A stretch of 64,000 bases of DNA from Diphasiastrum complanatum (lineage: Eukaryota > Streptophyta > Lycopodiopsida > Lycopodiales > Lycopodiaceae), in the NCBI GenBank assembly GCA_029204225.1, contig CM055109.1, positions 33,394,099 to 33,458,098 of the forward strand, written 5' to 3'. The notes beneath the pieces were generated by a model. The model did no database searches. It saw nothing but the letters and a program-made list of their open reading frames with translations, and was not told the origin of the DNA. The position numbers and the translations under genes are program-made. Positions 1 through 11,329 of the stretch are shown here, piece after piece (the stretch's first letter is position 1; each line of letters opens with the position of its first letter).

Positions 1-290
1 TATTGGAAATACCATTGATGAGCATTTCCTTTAATGTTGTTGGAAATATTCCAACTTCCTATATCCGTTGTTTAACGGTTTGCTTGTGACGACTACCAAA
101 AATTGGTGAACGTGAATGTCGGGATCATCACGCTTCTTCCCTTTGAAACACTGGAATATTGATGTCCGAGTACATCTATCGATACAACACCCATCTCGCG
201 AAGAATTGTGGATCTCCCCAGATCCAAAACACTAGCACATGAAGACATTGGTGATGATTCTACACCTACCTCTGGTAATTCTACCCACAA
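1..290 (-). pseudogene. gypsy-type gag fragment, N-terminal part
   Basis: The minus-strand frame contains HQYSSVSKGRS and PTFTFTNFW and is closely similar to the better preserved gag at 15755-16174. It then meets a stop, and the continuing gag (the LKGNAxQWYSQYG region) is only partly readable before the window edge. Gag forms the particle shell of LTR retrotransposons. It is a remnant, with no protease or polymerase beside it. Confidence 0.55.
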
Positions 291-1487
291 CTGAAAATTG
301 TTTCTATCCAGAGATTATGCATACAACTGGAATCTGCTTTCGCAATGGAACCAAAAGGGTGTTAGGTAAATTGTGGGTAAATTGCTTAACATACGAAAAG
401 TTTCCTATTAGTAGATTGTCATAGAACAATTAATAGAAACTATAACAGATAAACCTGACATGTCAGAATCTGCACTAATAACCCATTCACAAAGTGCAAT
501 AAAACTAAATAACATAATTGCACTTCCACATCTCTGTTATTACAATACAATACAACAAATTGGCAAAGTATAACCATCACATAGACTAGAATTTCCATTA
601 CATCAAGGATCGTACAAAGGAAAAAGACATTACTCAAGTTACATTCCAATCCTTAACAATGAAAATATACATAATACTAGACAGTGAAGGCAACTGACAC
701 AATTTCTACACCAAAAACTACTCGCAAGATCTAAAGCAAGGCACCTTCTACTTGCCAGCATACAACCTGACATAAACTTGTATCACAACTCATAGAATTG
801 CTCGGCTCTAATCCTTTTGACGCTTGATCAAAACTTCTGCTATCCAATGTAAAACCAAGGGTCCCCCTTTGCAGCTACAAGTTTCCTATTTTATACATCT
901 TGAACTCACCGCAAAGAGCCCTTTCCCACAACTCCGCAAAGTCCGCCATTGTTCTCGTATGCAGTTCTCTCATGGTTGGTAAAACTTCCACTGCTAAGAC
1001 GCATCAAGATCGCAATTGTCACACTTGCGGTTGCTTTCAGTCCATTCAACTTCCATTCCTCTTTACCCGAATATGATCTTTCCATTCTAAATCAACAACC
1101 CTCAAAACAACCTTTCTAGTGCTTTTTGTCCTATCTACACATTACTAAACACACCCTAGTCATCCCTATAGCGACTTATCCTAATCTATCTACCTAACAA
1201 TATTAATATGACTAAAGGTCTAAGTTCTTAAAACATCTTATATATACAAAATACCTTACCATGGCCCACAATTGGCTTATTTTGGCAACTCTAATAATGT
1301 TGTAGCAGCCACAGTTGTAGGCAAAGCTATCCCACCCAAAACACTTCGAACTGGTGCCAATTCAAAATGTCGTAATACACGTAACAACAAATTGATCCTT
1401 ATCATTCACAAATCTTGACACCAAATGTGGTGTTTGCCCCATCAACATGATGTGATTCAAACATTCCCTGGTTAGCAATGTATAACT
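1..1487 (-). mobile_element. A-gag repeat unit, copy 1 (cut by window start)
   Basis: This is the first of three copies of a gag-bearing repeat; the others are 20902-21643 plus 15755-16132 (minus) and 57291-58890 (plus). Read on the minus strand it holds a non-coding leader with a short conserved reading frame near 1460-1295 (including NDxDQLLLR and GSVLxGIALPT), then the start of a gypsy-type gag that runs out of the window at position 1. The stretch 420-1027 is present here and in the plus-strand copy, but deleted in the middle copy. The sequence around 150-165 is uninterrupted and is the empty site for the CACTA-like insertion in copy 2. The join to copia sequence lies near 1487. I do not recognise the short conserved frame. 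Confidence 0.75.
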
Positions 1488-3362
1488 AGTGGTTCCACTA
1501 AGTCCCATGTGCTATGCTTAGCAATTGACTCCCATCTCTTCTCCCATGGCCTTGATCCAAAAGTCATCATCCTTCACTTCAACATAAGTCAAGTTCTTTG
1601 CTTTGAATAATGGTAAGATAAGAGAGCATATTTGCTTCATACCTTTCAGGTGTGTCTTCCCTCTTGTTGATCTTTGTAGCTCTCCCTACCTAGATGATCT
1701 TCGAAATTCATCCATGTTGCGGCTCTCCAACATCTCTCAAAACCACTTAGGGAGCTTCCTGTCAGGTGATCGGCTTCCTGGTAAAAATGTATCCCACGGT
1801 ACATCTTTCTCCTTGCGTTTGTCACCTACACCTTCAATCCTTCATGCACCAAAGGATTTGTCTCTACCTCTCCAATCTGTCTCTTGAGGTTGAGAGTAGT
1901 ATCTTGAGGTGTATCCTCATGTCCATCACTAGGAAAGTCAATGAAATGGATCATCACGAGGATGTATCGTCACTGTACCATCTTTTACCACTTGATGTGT
2001 CCGTCTTCCTCAGCTTCCTCGTCTTCATACATCTTAAATTCATCAAAGATAACATCACGACTTACATGTATCTTGTTCTCCACTAGATCAAAATATCTAT
2101 AGCCCTTCACACGATCATCATATCCTAGGAATATACACTTGATAGCTTTCACATCAAGCTTACGTCTCTCTTCTTAGGAATGTGTACAAAGGCCTCACAT
2201 CCAAAGATTCACAAGCGGTTCACATTTGGCTTCTTTTTTTGTGAATGCCTCCTCAGGTGTTATCGTTTGGTATGACAATGGTGGGACTTCTATTTTGAAG
2301 ATAGATTGCCGTACTACATGCTTCTGGCCAAATTCTTTGGTAGTTTCATCTCAACTAGCATAGATCTAACCAATTTTCACAATCATACAATCTTGTGCTC
2401 AGCTACACCCATTGGGAGGAGGAGTATGAGCTTGCATAAATTGTCTTTTGTTCTCACATTGATCACAAAGATCATTAAAGTCATTAGACTTATACTCACT
2501 CCACAATCTGATCTTAGAACTTTGATCTTCCTACTTGTCTGATTTTTGACCAAAGCTTTGAAGCTCTTTGAGATTGTCAAATGCATCGATTTCTTCGTCA
2601 AGAAGTAAAATCCATGTCTTACGTGACATAATCATCAATAAAGGTCATGAAATAGAAGGCTATACCTAAGGACATAGTCCTCGTAGGCCTGCATGAATCT
2701 ATGTGGATCAAATCTTAGGATGTTCTTTGCCCTAGCTAGCACCACCTTTATTGAACTTCTCTCGATGTGCTTCCCATACACACATGATTTGTACATCGAC
2801 TTCAAGTGCTTCTCTATTCATAGGCAATCCTCTCACCAATTTTCAATTTCATCATCAAGCCTGAGCTCCTAAGTTCAAGTGACCAAGCCTCTTATGCCAC
2901 ATCACGTATGCACTCACCAATAAGATTGCGTTCATCCCTCATTGTCTTGATTATGGTCATATACGTCTAAATGTGCTCTCCTTGTTCCATGCGGGCAGAA
3001 GTATTCAGTTTTCACTTCAGAAATATGATTCTTGATGGATTTGGCGTCTTGACTTCTCCCTTTAGCACATTCCAAGTCTGTCTGGGTGTAATAGCATCAC
3101 AAATGTGGGTAATGATGTGATCATCCACTGACAAGTTTAATGAAGGTGAAAACTTTTCTCACCTTCTTATCGAAGACTTTGATGTCCACTTCATTTGGTG
3201 GTCTTTCTCTAATCACCTGTGATGACATCCCACATGTCCTTTCTCCCATCCGTATGTTTTTCATTTTGAATTTCCACACTGCATAGTTGAAAATCCTGTT
3301 CCAATTTTGCTACTTTCACTCAAAATGGACTCTCCCATCGTTCGTCATCCCAAAACTGCAAC
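1488..3362 (-). pseudogene. decayed Ty1/copia gag-integrase-RT remnant
   Basis: Read from 3362 downward, the frame starts with a copia gag of the same family as 21644-22030 and breaks near 2960. There an internal deletion joins gag directly to the integrase region. Integrase pieces follow at about 2900-2380: DLIHID, FMTFIDDY, IKVLRSD, and the remains of the NGVAE catalytic-glutamate region. The integrase C-terminal stretch at about 2220-2040 (FGCEAFVHIP, then GYDDR-like and VIFDE-like residues in shifting frames) leads to the RT N-terminal motif KAMxEE...NTWDLVE near 1600-1500. Many stops and frame changes make it non-functional. Protease, most of RT, and RNase H are missing. At 1487 it abuts the A-gag unit. 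Confidence 0.75.
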
Positions 3363-3919
3363 GTAGGCTAAAAACAGTATGTCGAGGACCAACTTCAGAA
3401 ACATGATTCTTGATGGATTTGATGTCTCAAAGTTCTCAGTTAGCACATTCCATGTCTAGTCTGGGTGTAATAGCATCACAAATGTGGGTAATGATTTTGT
3501 GCTCTCCAAATCCCAGACTAGGGTTTTTCTCACAAATCTGATCTTGGCTTCTTGTTCACCATCTTTTTGATATGCCAATCCTCTTTCTCTGAGGTCGCCC
3601 TAACTGCTAGAAGTGTGATGCTTCAAATGGTTCTCAAAATTGTGTCCATTTGAATGCACACCGACTGCAAATGCCAAGTAGCCTCCCTTTGGAATTTTAG
3701 AATTTAATTTGGCTCAGGTTTTGATTTAGCCAACAATTCTTGTCTCTGAATCCTCACACAGTCTCAAGCCTTAGCAAGCCTTGTGTGTGCTATAGAATTT
3801 TGTGCACTAGTGCTTTACTTTCCGCCCTTGAATCAACCGTCAACCCCAAACTTTCAGAAGACTCCTTCTCCCGAAGCTCTCCTTCAACGGCGATATTATA
3901 CTATGTACACTCCCTATAC
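3363..3919 (-). other. copia leader between primer site and gag
   Basis: Non-coding on both strands as far as I can see. Part of it is shared with the longer leader at 22031-23332 of the second copy. It includes a partial duplicate of gag sequence (3385-3500 resembles 3000-3110), so the leader has been rearranged. Confidence 0.5.
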
Positions 3920-3932
3920 GGCTCTAATACCA
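3920..3932 (-). other. copia primer-binding site (degenerate)
   Basis: The reverse complement reads TGGTATTAGAGCC, one base from the usual initiator-Met tRNA primer site of plant copia elements (TGGTATCAGAGCC). It lies directly against the LTR at 3933. Confidence 0.8.
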
Positions 3933-4207
3933 ACTTAGAATTTGCTTCGAACAGGAACACAGATCATGCTACACATCAATAAATGATAGAAAACACTCTC
4001 CACACCAAGCTCACATAGCAACTATATTTCTCAAAAGAAAATACATTGTAACATATAGTTCTTCACTTAGGCAACCCATGCATGACCCAAGTTGTTGTTG
4101 ATGGGACATGTGTCCTGTCAACTCGCCTTGTGGTGAGGCCAACTGATCCTTACCGACTAATAGGACACACAATATAGTAACACATTGATTCTACTTTAAT
4201 TCTAACT
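3933..4207 (-). repeat. copia LTR, left copy (275 bp)
   Basis: About 275 bp, alignable end to end with 23346-23621. On the minus strand the shared sequence starts AGTTAGAATT and ends AATTCTAAGT, directly before the primer site. These ends mirror one another, but are not the usual TG...CA. The outer boundary at 4207/4208 is sharp: gypsy gag coding begins at the next base. Confidence 0.75.
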
Positions 4208-4730
4208 GGGATGACTTCCAAGTAGCCTTTAAGGCTGCCTTTATGCCTATCCTTGACGATTTTGAATATTATTGTCGATTTGCCACATTGCAAGACTTCC
4301 AAGAGGCTGCTTCGCAATTTTTTAACTGCATAGACAGAGTGCTCCTTAAGCTGCATTTCATTTTGGGCCTATCCAAAAAATATCGGTTGGAGTGTCCACC
4401 GTAATCAGCCAAAGTCCTTGTGAGAGCGCTATGCGTTTCGTTCGGATTTACGATGACACGAACACTGTGACCCGCAAAGAGCAACAAAAGTCCGAAGTCA
4501 AAGACAAACCCCTCTATGGGCCATCATTTCAAAAAGGGCAAGGAGCAAGTGGTCGACGAAACTTCCCTGCTCTAAAGAAAAGAAGCACCCTCAGTTGGAG
4601 AGAGTTGACTTTGATTAGGCCAAAAGTGACGGGTTGTGTTTTCTCTTATATGGAGAAGGGGCACCTTTCCAAGGACTGCCCTGAAGGATGGAAGAAGGGT
4701 GGCTACTCCTTTAAGGCACTAGGTAATTGA
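4208..4730 (+). pseudogene. Ty3/gypsy gag fragment with zinc knuckle
   Basis: Coding similarity starts immediately after the copia LTR with DDFQVAFKAAFMP, the conserved gag core. After a frame change it continues through YDDTNTVTRKEQQKSE and a basic region to a nucleic-acid-binding zinc knuckle, MEKGHLSKDCPEG. The first Cys pair of the knuckle is damaged (CVFSYMEKGH instead of CX2C). It is 5' truncated by the copia insertion, and the pol remnant at 5279-7460 continues the same element in the same orientation. Confidence 0.7.
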
Positions 4731-5278
4731 TCTTCTCTTTCTTGTATTGATGTATCTTTTAAGAATGAAACAGTCTGTATAAACTGTTGTTTTAACACTG
4801 CAATTTTTGGACCTCATTCGTATGAGTGGGTTCATAGGTAGCCAACCCGTGAGTGCCGCTTTTTGACAATGGTTCTATGCATACATTGATTAATGCTAAG
4901 TTAGTGCAGAAGTTGCAGTTGCAACCGCACCAAGTGACCACAAGTACGTGGTCTAGGATGTCAGCTGGTGGGGAGTAGCAGGTCCGGACCACTTTACTTG
5001 TCCCCCACGTGCATTGAAGATTCAAAACTATATAGATAGTTTATCTTTTCATGTTATGAATATTGATAAGGTGGATTTAATCCTAGGTAAAGAGTAGTTT
5101 TATGCTAGGAATGAGTCCTTAAAGAAAGAGTATGTATGTCATAGTATTTCTTTCTTGCGTAATAACTCGTTGGTTTGTCTTTAAGACGATGAGCCTGATC
5201 TACCATTTGTAACCGCTCATAAGGCTAATCAATGCATTTTGGATTATGAGTATCATTCGTATTTATGTTATATGAAAA
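4731..5278 (+). pseudogene. decayed gypsy protease/linker region
   Basis: Between gag and RT, short stretches such as NIDKVDLILGKE and NNSLVCL can be read in changing frames, as expected for the protease-to-RT linker. I cannot see an intact DSG protease motif. The region is full of stops. Confidence 0.45.
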
Positions 5279-6246
5279 ATGAAACGTACATGGATGCTTT
5301 TAGTACTCACAATGATGTATTGTCTTTTCCTAAACCATTGTCTTTTTCAGATGTTTAATCTAGATTCTTCGCCTAAGGGCATAATCTTAAAAAGACTTAG
5401 GGAGCAAAATAATGATATATTTCTTGAGCAATTGTCTGAGGGTCTTCCCCCCTCACGAGGAGTAGACCATCACATAGATTCTTCTTCCCAACAGCTCCCC
5501 TGTATTTTGCTTTTTCCTTACAGGATGAGCCCGAAAGGAAGAAGATGAAGTTGCTAGCCAACGTAAGGAGCTGTTATGTAAGGGCCATATAAGGCCTACT
5601 AAATCCCCTTGGGGAGCTCCTATTTTGTTAACCAGCAAAAAAGACGGTGGTATTCATCTTTGTGTCGATTATAAAAGCTTAATAAAATGACAATTAAGAC
5701 CATTATCCCTTACCTGGGATGGACAACTTACTGGACCAATTGAATGGTGGTAAGTATTTCACCAATTGGACCTTAGGTCGGGGGAACCATCAAATTAGAA
5801 TACACGAGGGGGATGTTTCCAGAACTGGTTCTTGTTCTAGGTATGGCCATTAAAATTTTTAGTTTTACCTTGCCCAAGCAACCTTCCAATACATGATGAA
5901 CGATATTCTCCGTCCATAATCTAGGGAAGTTTCTCGTGGTACTTTGGATGACATATTGGTTTACAGTAAGACTCTTGAGGAGCATGAGGCATATTTGCTT
6001 ATAGTCTTAGATAATATAAGGCAGATAAAGCTTTATGCTGAGGAGTCTAAATGTGAGTTCTTTCAAACAAGACTCAAGTATTTGGGGCATATCATTTTCG
6101 ATCGAGTTCTTGAGATCGGCTACGATAAGGTCCAGAAAGTTTGTGATTGGCCTATCCTGAAAACCATTAGAGAAGTAAAATCTTTTTTGGGCTTCACAGC
6201 TTTTTTCATAAATTCATTAAAGACTGTTAAATTGCATTGCCTCTAA
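5279..6246 (+). pseudogene. Ty3/gypsy reverse transcriptase remnant
   Basis: The RT palm and fingers can be followed across several frames: [48 protein letters not shown], then LDDILVYSKTLEEHE (the catalytic YxDD motif appears as L-DD, at about 5947), and GHIIFD...KVQKVCDWP...SFLGF. Several in-frame stops (for example near 5687 and 5921) show that it is dead. It continues the gag at 4208-4730. Confidence 0.85.
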
Positions 6247-6366
6247 TGAATCTTCTTAAGGGAGTGAAGAAAGCCAAAAGGAAAACTAAAAAGAGTAATA
6301 AGAAGAAGGCCAAAAGGCATTTAAAATCAGTCTGGACCTGATCAACTTATTCAAAGTTTTGAAGCT

Positions 6367-6731
6367 TTGAAGATGTTAGTGTCTAAATCCCCTATCTTAC
6401 ACATAGTGGACCTTAGTGGATCTTTCCTGGTGGAAACAGATGCTAGTGACCATGGGTGGGTGCATTCATTTACCAGTATAGTAGACCTATGGCTTTTGAA
6501 AGCAAGAAGTTGGACCCAGCTCAAAATAGATATTCTACTTATGAGAAAGAACTTTTTACTGTCATCCATGCTGTAAAGATTTGGAGACATGATTTCTACG
6601 GATCTAAAATCATGGTTATGATAGATCATGAGCATCTTAAGTATATCTGGGATGCCTCAGACCTTAGGGGTTGTAAGGCCCATTCGTTGGAACTCATTCA
6701 AGAGTTCGAATTCGATATTAAGTATCTTTAA
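6367..6731 (+). pseudogene. Ty3/gypsy RNase H remnant
   Basis: Two overlapping frames together show PILHIVDLSGSFLVETDASD, GAFIYQYSRPMAFESKKLD, NRYSTYEKELFTVIHAVKIW and DHEHLKYIWD, the standard gypsy RNase H order. This domain removes the RNA strand during reverse transcription. A frameshift near 6460 separates the first part from the rest. A long lysine-rich, non-homologous tract (6255-6330) lies between RT and this domain. Confidence 0.85.
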
Positions 6732-7029
6732 GGTACGTCAAATTGTGTCGCAAATGCATTGAGCCAGATTGGAGAAGTAAATCAGTTATGATTTGTTGAG
6801 TTCCAATCCGAGCTGTATCTTTCTCTACGAGATATTTGTCGAACTGATGAGTGTTTCGGTCGTATTTAGCAAGAAGTTCTGGCAGAAAGCTCTATAGTGA
6901 GAAATAATCTTGGAAAGTAGGATTTCAATAAGTCTCGCGAAGAGAAGATACTTGATGATTATTACATTAGGAATGGTTTTCTTTTCCGTAGAGAAAAAGT
7001 TTCTGTACCAAATACCGTGGATGTTAGGG

Positions 7030-7460
7030 CCCAAATCCTACATGAGTGCCATGATAGCCCCAATGCGAGACACCCTGGTATACAAAGGACACTTGACCTT
7101 GTTAAGAGAGAATTTTATTGGCCAAAAATGAAAGGTCATGTTGAGGCATATGTTAAGAAGTTGAAGAGTGACAAGTAAATAAAGCAGAAAGACTCAAAGC
7201 AACTGGTCTGTTACATCCATTGGAAATTCCCAGCAAAAAGTGAGAAAGCATTTCCATGGATTTTGTGGTTGGACTTCCTAAGTCTGGGAAGGATCACGAT
7301 GTCATTTGGATAATAGTTGACAAACTACCAAGATGGCGCCATTTATTCAAACAAAAATTATTGTCAACGCTTCAGAACTTGCTCAACTCCTCGTTGAAAA
7401 GTTGTTCAGGTTGTATAGTTTGTCGAATGATATTGTTAGTGATTGAATTTCTCGTCCTGA
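7030..7460 (+). pseudogene. Ty3/gypsy integrase remnant
   Basis: The zinc-binding start is readable as HECHDSPNARHPG, followed by LVKREFYWPKMK. The catalytic core begins SMDFVVGLPKSGKDHD near 7253 and reaches the region before the second catalytic Asp. Coding similarity stops near 7450, so the C-terminal integrase, the polypurine tract and the 3' LTR are missing. Frame changes occur between the two parts. Confidence 0.8.
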
Positions 7461-9283
7461 GCGGAGCATATTCTGGTGACAAATCCACATGAAGATGATA
7501 AAGCTTTGTCATCAGTATAGTAGTATGGTAACAAACAACACAGTGACAATAACAAAGCTGGAGATGGCGCTAACGACTCTACTGGAGATAGAGATGACAC
7601 TAAACACTTGTTTTTTATGGACATAGAGATGACGTAGGCTTTGTTTCAGAAATGTCACTCCTAATTCAAATTTTTGAGTGTTCCCAACTATTGAGAGAGA
7701 ATATTTCAGCATTTTGAAAATTATTTTTTAACTATGGTTAAGCACCAGTGAAGTTTGATGTGACTAAACTAAGGTGCATTCATTTACATGGAAAGTAGTG
7801 TGGGCAGATGCGTAAAGAAGTTAGAAAATGATATTATAATTAGTTTATAGTTATTTTTCTCTCTCCTACATGGCATTTCTCATAGGGCCCTCTTTGGGCT
7901 CATATTTTCTCTAATGCATCAAAAGCGTGAACTGGAATTCAAGAATCTCAATAATCGCAATAATCGCTCCAAAGACGTCTTCAATTCCTCCAACCTACAC
8001 AAAACAAAGTGAGGAAGAAGGCGCTGGATCATGCGAATTTGGAAAAATGAAACAAACAACGAATTTTGACGTCCCAAAAACACGTCGGAATCCGACGTCC
8101 GTGTTGGTTCAAGCCTGAACCACAGATGCCAGACACGGTTAGCAGGCTTTTGGATTGCTAATGTGGATGTTAGAATCCGACGAACAAGGAATTCCGACGT
8201 CCACGTCGAATGACATGTAATTATCTTTTTTTTAAAAAAATTCCACGCCATATCCATATTGAGATGTCGAATTTTGACATGTCAAAATCTGATGTCCACT
8301 TCAAAAAATTGGTTGCCGCCACAATTTCCTAATCACTAGACTCCCATTTTGAGATTTTTGGCCTGGACGTGTCGGATTGCGACGGATTATAAAATTTCTG
8401 AAAATACGTCAGACGCCCATGCTGAAATCCACGTGATATGTTATTGTGTATAAGAAATGTCAGGTCCTAGCTGAGGGTTTGGATGGATCATCTTCCCCAA
8501 AGGTAGTTATGGATTTGTGATGCATGGAATATCTTTCCTATGATAATCTTTTCTCACTTTCTCAAGACAATACAAAACACACGTCAGTCTCTAGAAAAGG
8601 ATTAGAACATGAACATCTCAAAAGTGATGATAATATAATGGGCAAAATAAGCGGCTTTGGGAATCTCATGATTTCACTCAGACGTGTGATTGATGGGATA
8701 GATAGAATCCTTTGTCAATGTATCAACTTTGAACCAATCAGTATCCCAATGTTCAAATATGATGTATTGACATAGGGAATACCCAATCGTATGAGAAGAT
8801 TTCACCAAGACATCTTTTAGATTTTCATCAAAATGGTTTTCTAGAGTGTTCTAAGTCATTTGCCTAGTAGTTTCCGCAATTCTCAACAAGAGTTGTAGCT
8901 CTTCATATGTACTGTAATTTTAAATCAATATTTGAATGAATCAAATCCAGTATACTTGCAAGGGATTGTGTTGGCTCCCAATCACTTATGCTTGATGGAT
9001 ATAAATGATAAAAATGCAAGCAATGTGATCAACATACAATTACATGTAATGTTTGTCTTTCCACTCTCTAATGATTTAGTACACCCATGTCTCTATGACA
9101 AACAGTAAATCCTTTTATTGAAAAAGAGAAATTCGTTGCAAGTGCGGTGTACAACCCCCAAAACATCTTGGTTTTCAGATGTATGATAGTGAGTGACTAG
9201 GAACCGTATATTCCAACAAGGTATCCTAGCCATTGTTGTCCTAAGTAGATATGCCATTAACATTGAGATTTTAGCTCTAAATG
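7461..9283. other. no gene seen; palindrome cluster inside
   Basis: No convincing coding region or transposon protein on either strand. The stretch 8060-8440 contains several imperfect palindromes built on GACGTC and CGTCGGA (for example around 8085-8100 and 8200). The rest is AT-rich sequence without recognisable structure. Confidence 0.4.
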
Positions 9284-9291
9284 GTATATTC
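9284..9291 (+). repeat. 8-bp target duplication, left
   Basis: GTATATTC directly precedes the MITE. The right copy at 9849-9856 is GTATATTT, a 7 of 8 match, and eight bases is the hAT superfamily length. Confidence 0.75.
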
Positions 9292-9848
9292 CAGTGTTGG
9301 GCGTATATTAATATTTATAATACCAGGCAGTCCTGGTATTATACTTTTAAAAAAATTTGATACCAGTCGGGTATCAGTTTCAACATGTTTTGTAAATTGG
9401 TGGCTAGTATCAACCAACTTAGGTATTGTAAGAGTGATACCATCCGAGTATAAACCCGGGTATGAGTATATAATTTTTTTTTCTAAAATTAGACATTTTA
9501 TAAAAGGTAGCATGCATTTAATGAAAATCATAATCATTTTAAATGTAATATACATATGATTTTTAAGGCCAATGCTTTGTTGGTGCCCACCAATGAGTTT
9601 AAGACGCCACGATTAATATTTGTCATATAAGTAAATTTTGAAAACTAACTAAAAATGGATACTATATTGATACCATATTAAATTCGAATTTTTTGTCTCT
9701 AATCCGAGTATTGATATGTGCATTGATGGGCAAAAACTAGCCTGAGTTGGGTATCGACCATGTTATTAGAATATTATATATTAGGCGGGTATGTTCTACA
9801 ATACCATTGTTGATACCACTCGGGCACCTATACACCCACCCAACACTG
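9292..9848. mobile_element. hAT-type MITE (557 bp)
   Basis: The element starts CAGTGTTGGG and ends with the exact inverse CCCAACACTG, flanked by 8-bp target duplications. hAT elements commonly have short terminal repeats starting CA(G/A)NG and 8-bp duplications. No transposase is encoded: the two opposed 92-codon frames inside are palindrome artefacts. The interior repeats short GGTAT/ATACC motifs (such as taccaggcagtcctggta near 9320), which could serve as subterminal binding sites. It is therefore a non-autonomous element that would depend on a transposase elsewhere. Confidence 0.8.
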
Positions 9849-9856
9849 GTATATTT
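9849..9856 (+). repeat. 8-bp target duplication, right
   Basis: GTATATTT, matching the left copy at 9284-9291 in seven of eight positions. Confidence 0.75.
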
Positions 9857-10239
9857 CAGCAATATTGAGTATAGACTTGCCTACTATATTCCAAGGAGAT
9901 ATGGTTCCATTACCATTTAGTGTCATACCCTATTACATGCATATTTCTCTTGAATTACTATATTGTGATGCAAAATTCCAATTAACCTCTCAATTGATGA
10001 AGATAACTATCGAATATGAAGAAATATCTAATGGACAAGTTATTCAAAGATATATTGAACATAAAGAGGCCTAAATAAATTTGACAGAAGAACGGACTAT
10101 ATCCCGAAGGCCAGATATGAAACGACATGAACCTTAATAAGAAGGCTAGCCCTAAGAGTAGAACATTCCAGAAGACACATTTATTGCGCCTCAATCAAAC
10201 ATTGTAACCTTCCATGTGCTCGTTTCTCAATGGAGCAAA

Positions 10240-11259
10240 GCCGCGTGACAAGGATGCCACCGAGGAAATTGTACCCTTGTAAGTTTTGCATTGGATGTAA
10301 TTAGTTAATTAAATTAAATAAGAAGCGACATATCGGTTACTAGAGGGATAAGTACTTTCGCGCTCATTCCCTATATGTACACCACTTACACTTCAATACA
10401 ACCACCGAGTTTTTCAGAAGATCACAGAGAGAGTTTGAGTCTTCAAGTTTTCCCTTCTCTTTATTATCATAAGCCTTCTATTTGCTGAGTACTTCTGTTT
10501 CTAACAGTTGGTAAGCCTCATCTTGTCGGATGTGCTTGTGATTGTAGCTTGGTTAGACGCTGCCTTAGTCTTGATACTGTCGTATAGAGCAACCATAAAT
10601 TCTTTGCTAAGATTCTTTTAAAACTCACTGGTTAGCTAATTGCATGTGTGATTGGATAATCAATTGCTTGGAACTTAATTGTGATGTTAACATTCGGAAT
10701 CACTGTTACATTACACTAACATATATCCAGATTTGCACATCCTAAAGCTTGATCTGTGTTGTTGTGAATCAGTACTCTTAAACTTGCATATAGATACTTG
10801 TGCGATTTAACTCAGTAGTCAGTCGTCCTTTGAATGAGCGCTTTCTGTTGTTGAGGACAAATTGTCAGACTACATTTGGATTGTATTGAGACATTTGCAC
10901 GTTTCTCTGCCTTGGTTTCTAGACCTTGCTTGCCTGACAAACTTTATTAGGTGCACAAATTGATAGATCGGTCTAGCCAATAAGTCGGATACACTAATCA
11001 GAAATGCAACATGTTTGATATGAGATTAGTCGGCATCAATATCTTTTACTTTTACATGTTTGAAACCACATCCTAACCGGTGATATTGGTCATCGATACT
11101 CTTGAATGTCCATTGACAACCATATTTTAATTTAAGAACAACAAATGAGTTAAAAACATCTAGAATCACAAAATTAAGCAGTCTCTTTGGGGAACGACAA
11201 TCTTTTATACTACATATCCTTACAATCAAGATCAGTATAGCACAACATATGTTTATTTT
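10240..11259 (+). repeat. probable 5' LTR region of a gypsy element
   Basis: This stretch lies directly upstream of a tRNA-Asp-type primer site and a gag, so by position it should contain the 5' LTR. A TATA-like CTATATGTACACC sits near 10370. I see no second copy in the window, so the LTR start is not defined. The interval 9857-10239 holds no recognisable gene; a 69-codon frame there has no family I know. Confidence 0.4.
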
Positions 11260-11280
11260 TGGCACCATTGATGGGGATTG
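11260..11280 (+). other. gypsy primer-binding site, tRNA-Asp type
   Basis: TGGCACCATTGATGGGGATT plus one base matches the complement of the plant tRNA-Asp 3' end at about 16 of 21 positions. The differences are mostly C-to-T or G-to-A changes, as expected for decay of methylated DNA. Confidence 0.65.
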
Positions 11281-11329
11281 CTAATCTGTTGGATTTAGAT
11301 GTTTGTTAGTTAAAGATGAATGCCAACTG

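Noticed and set aside
9277-9559. Two opposed 92-codon frames
   Set aside because: Mirror images caused by internal symmetry of the hAT MITE.
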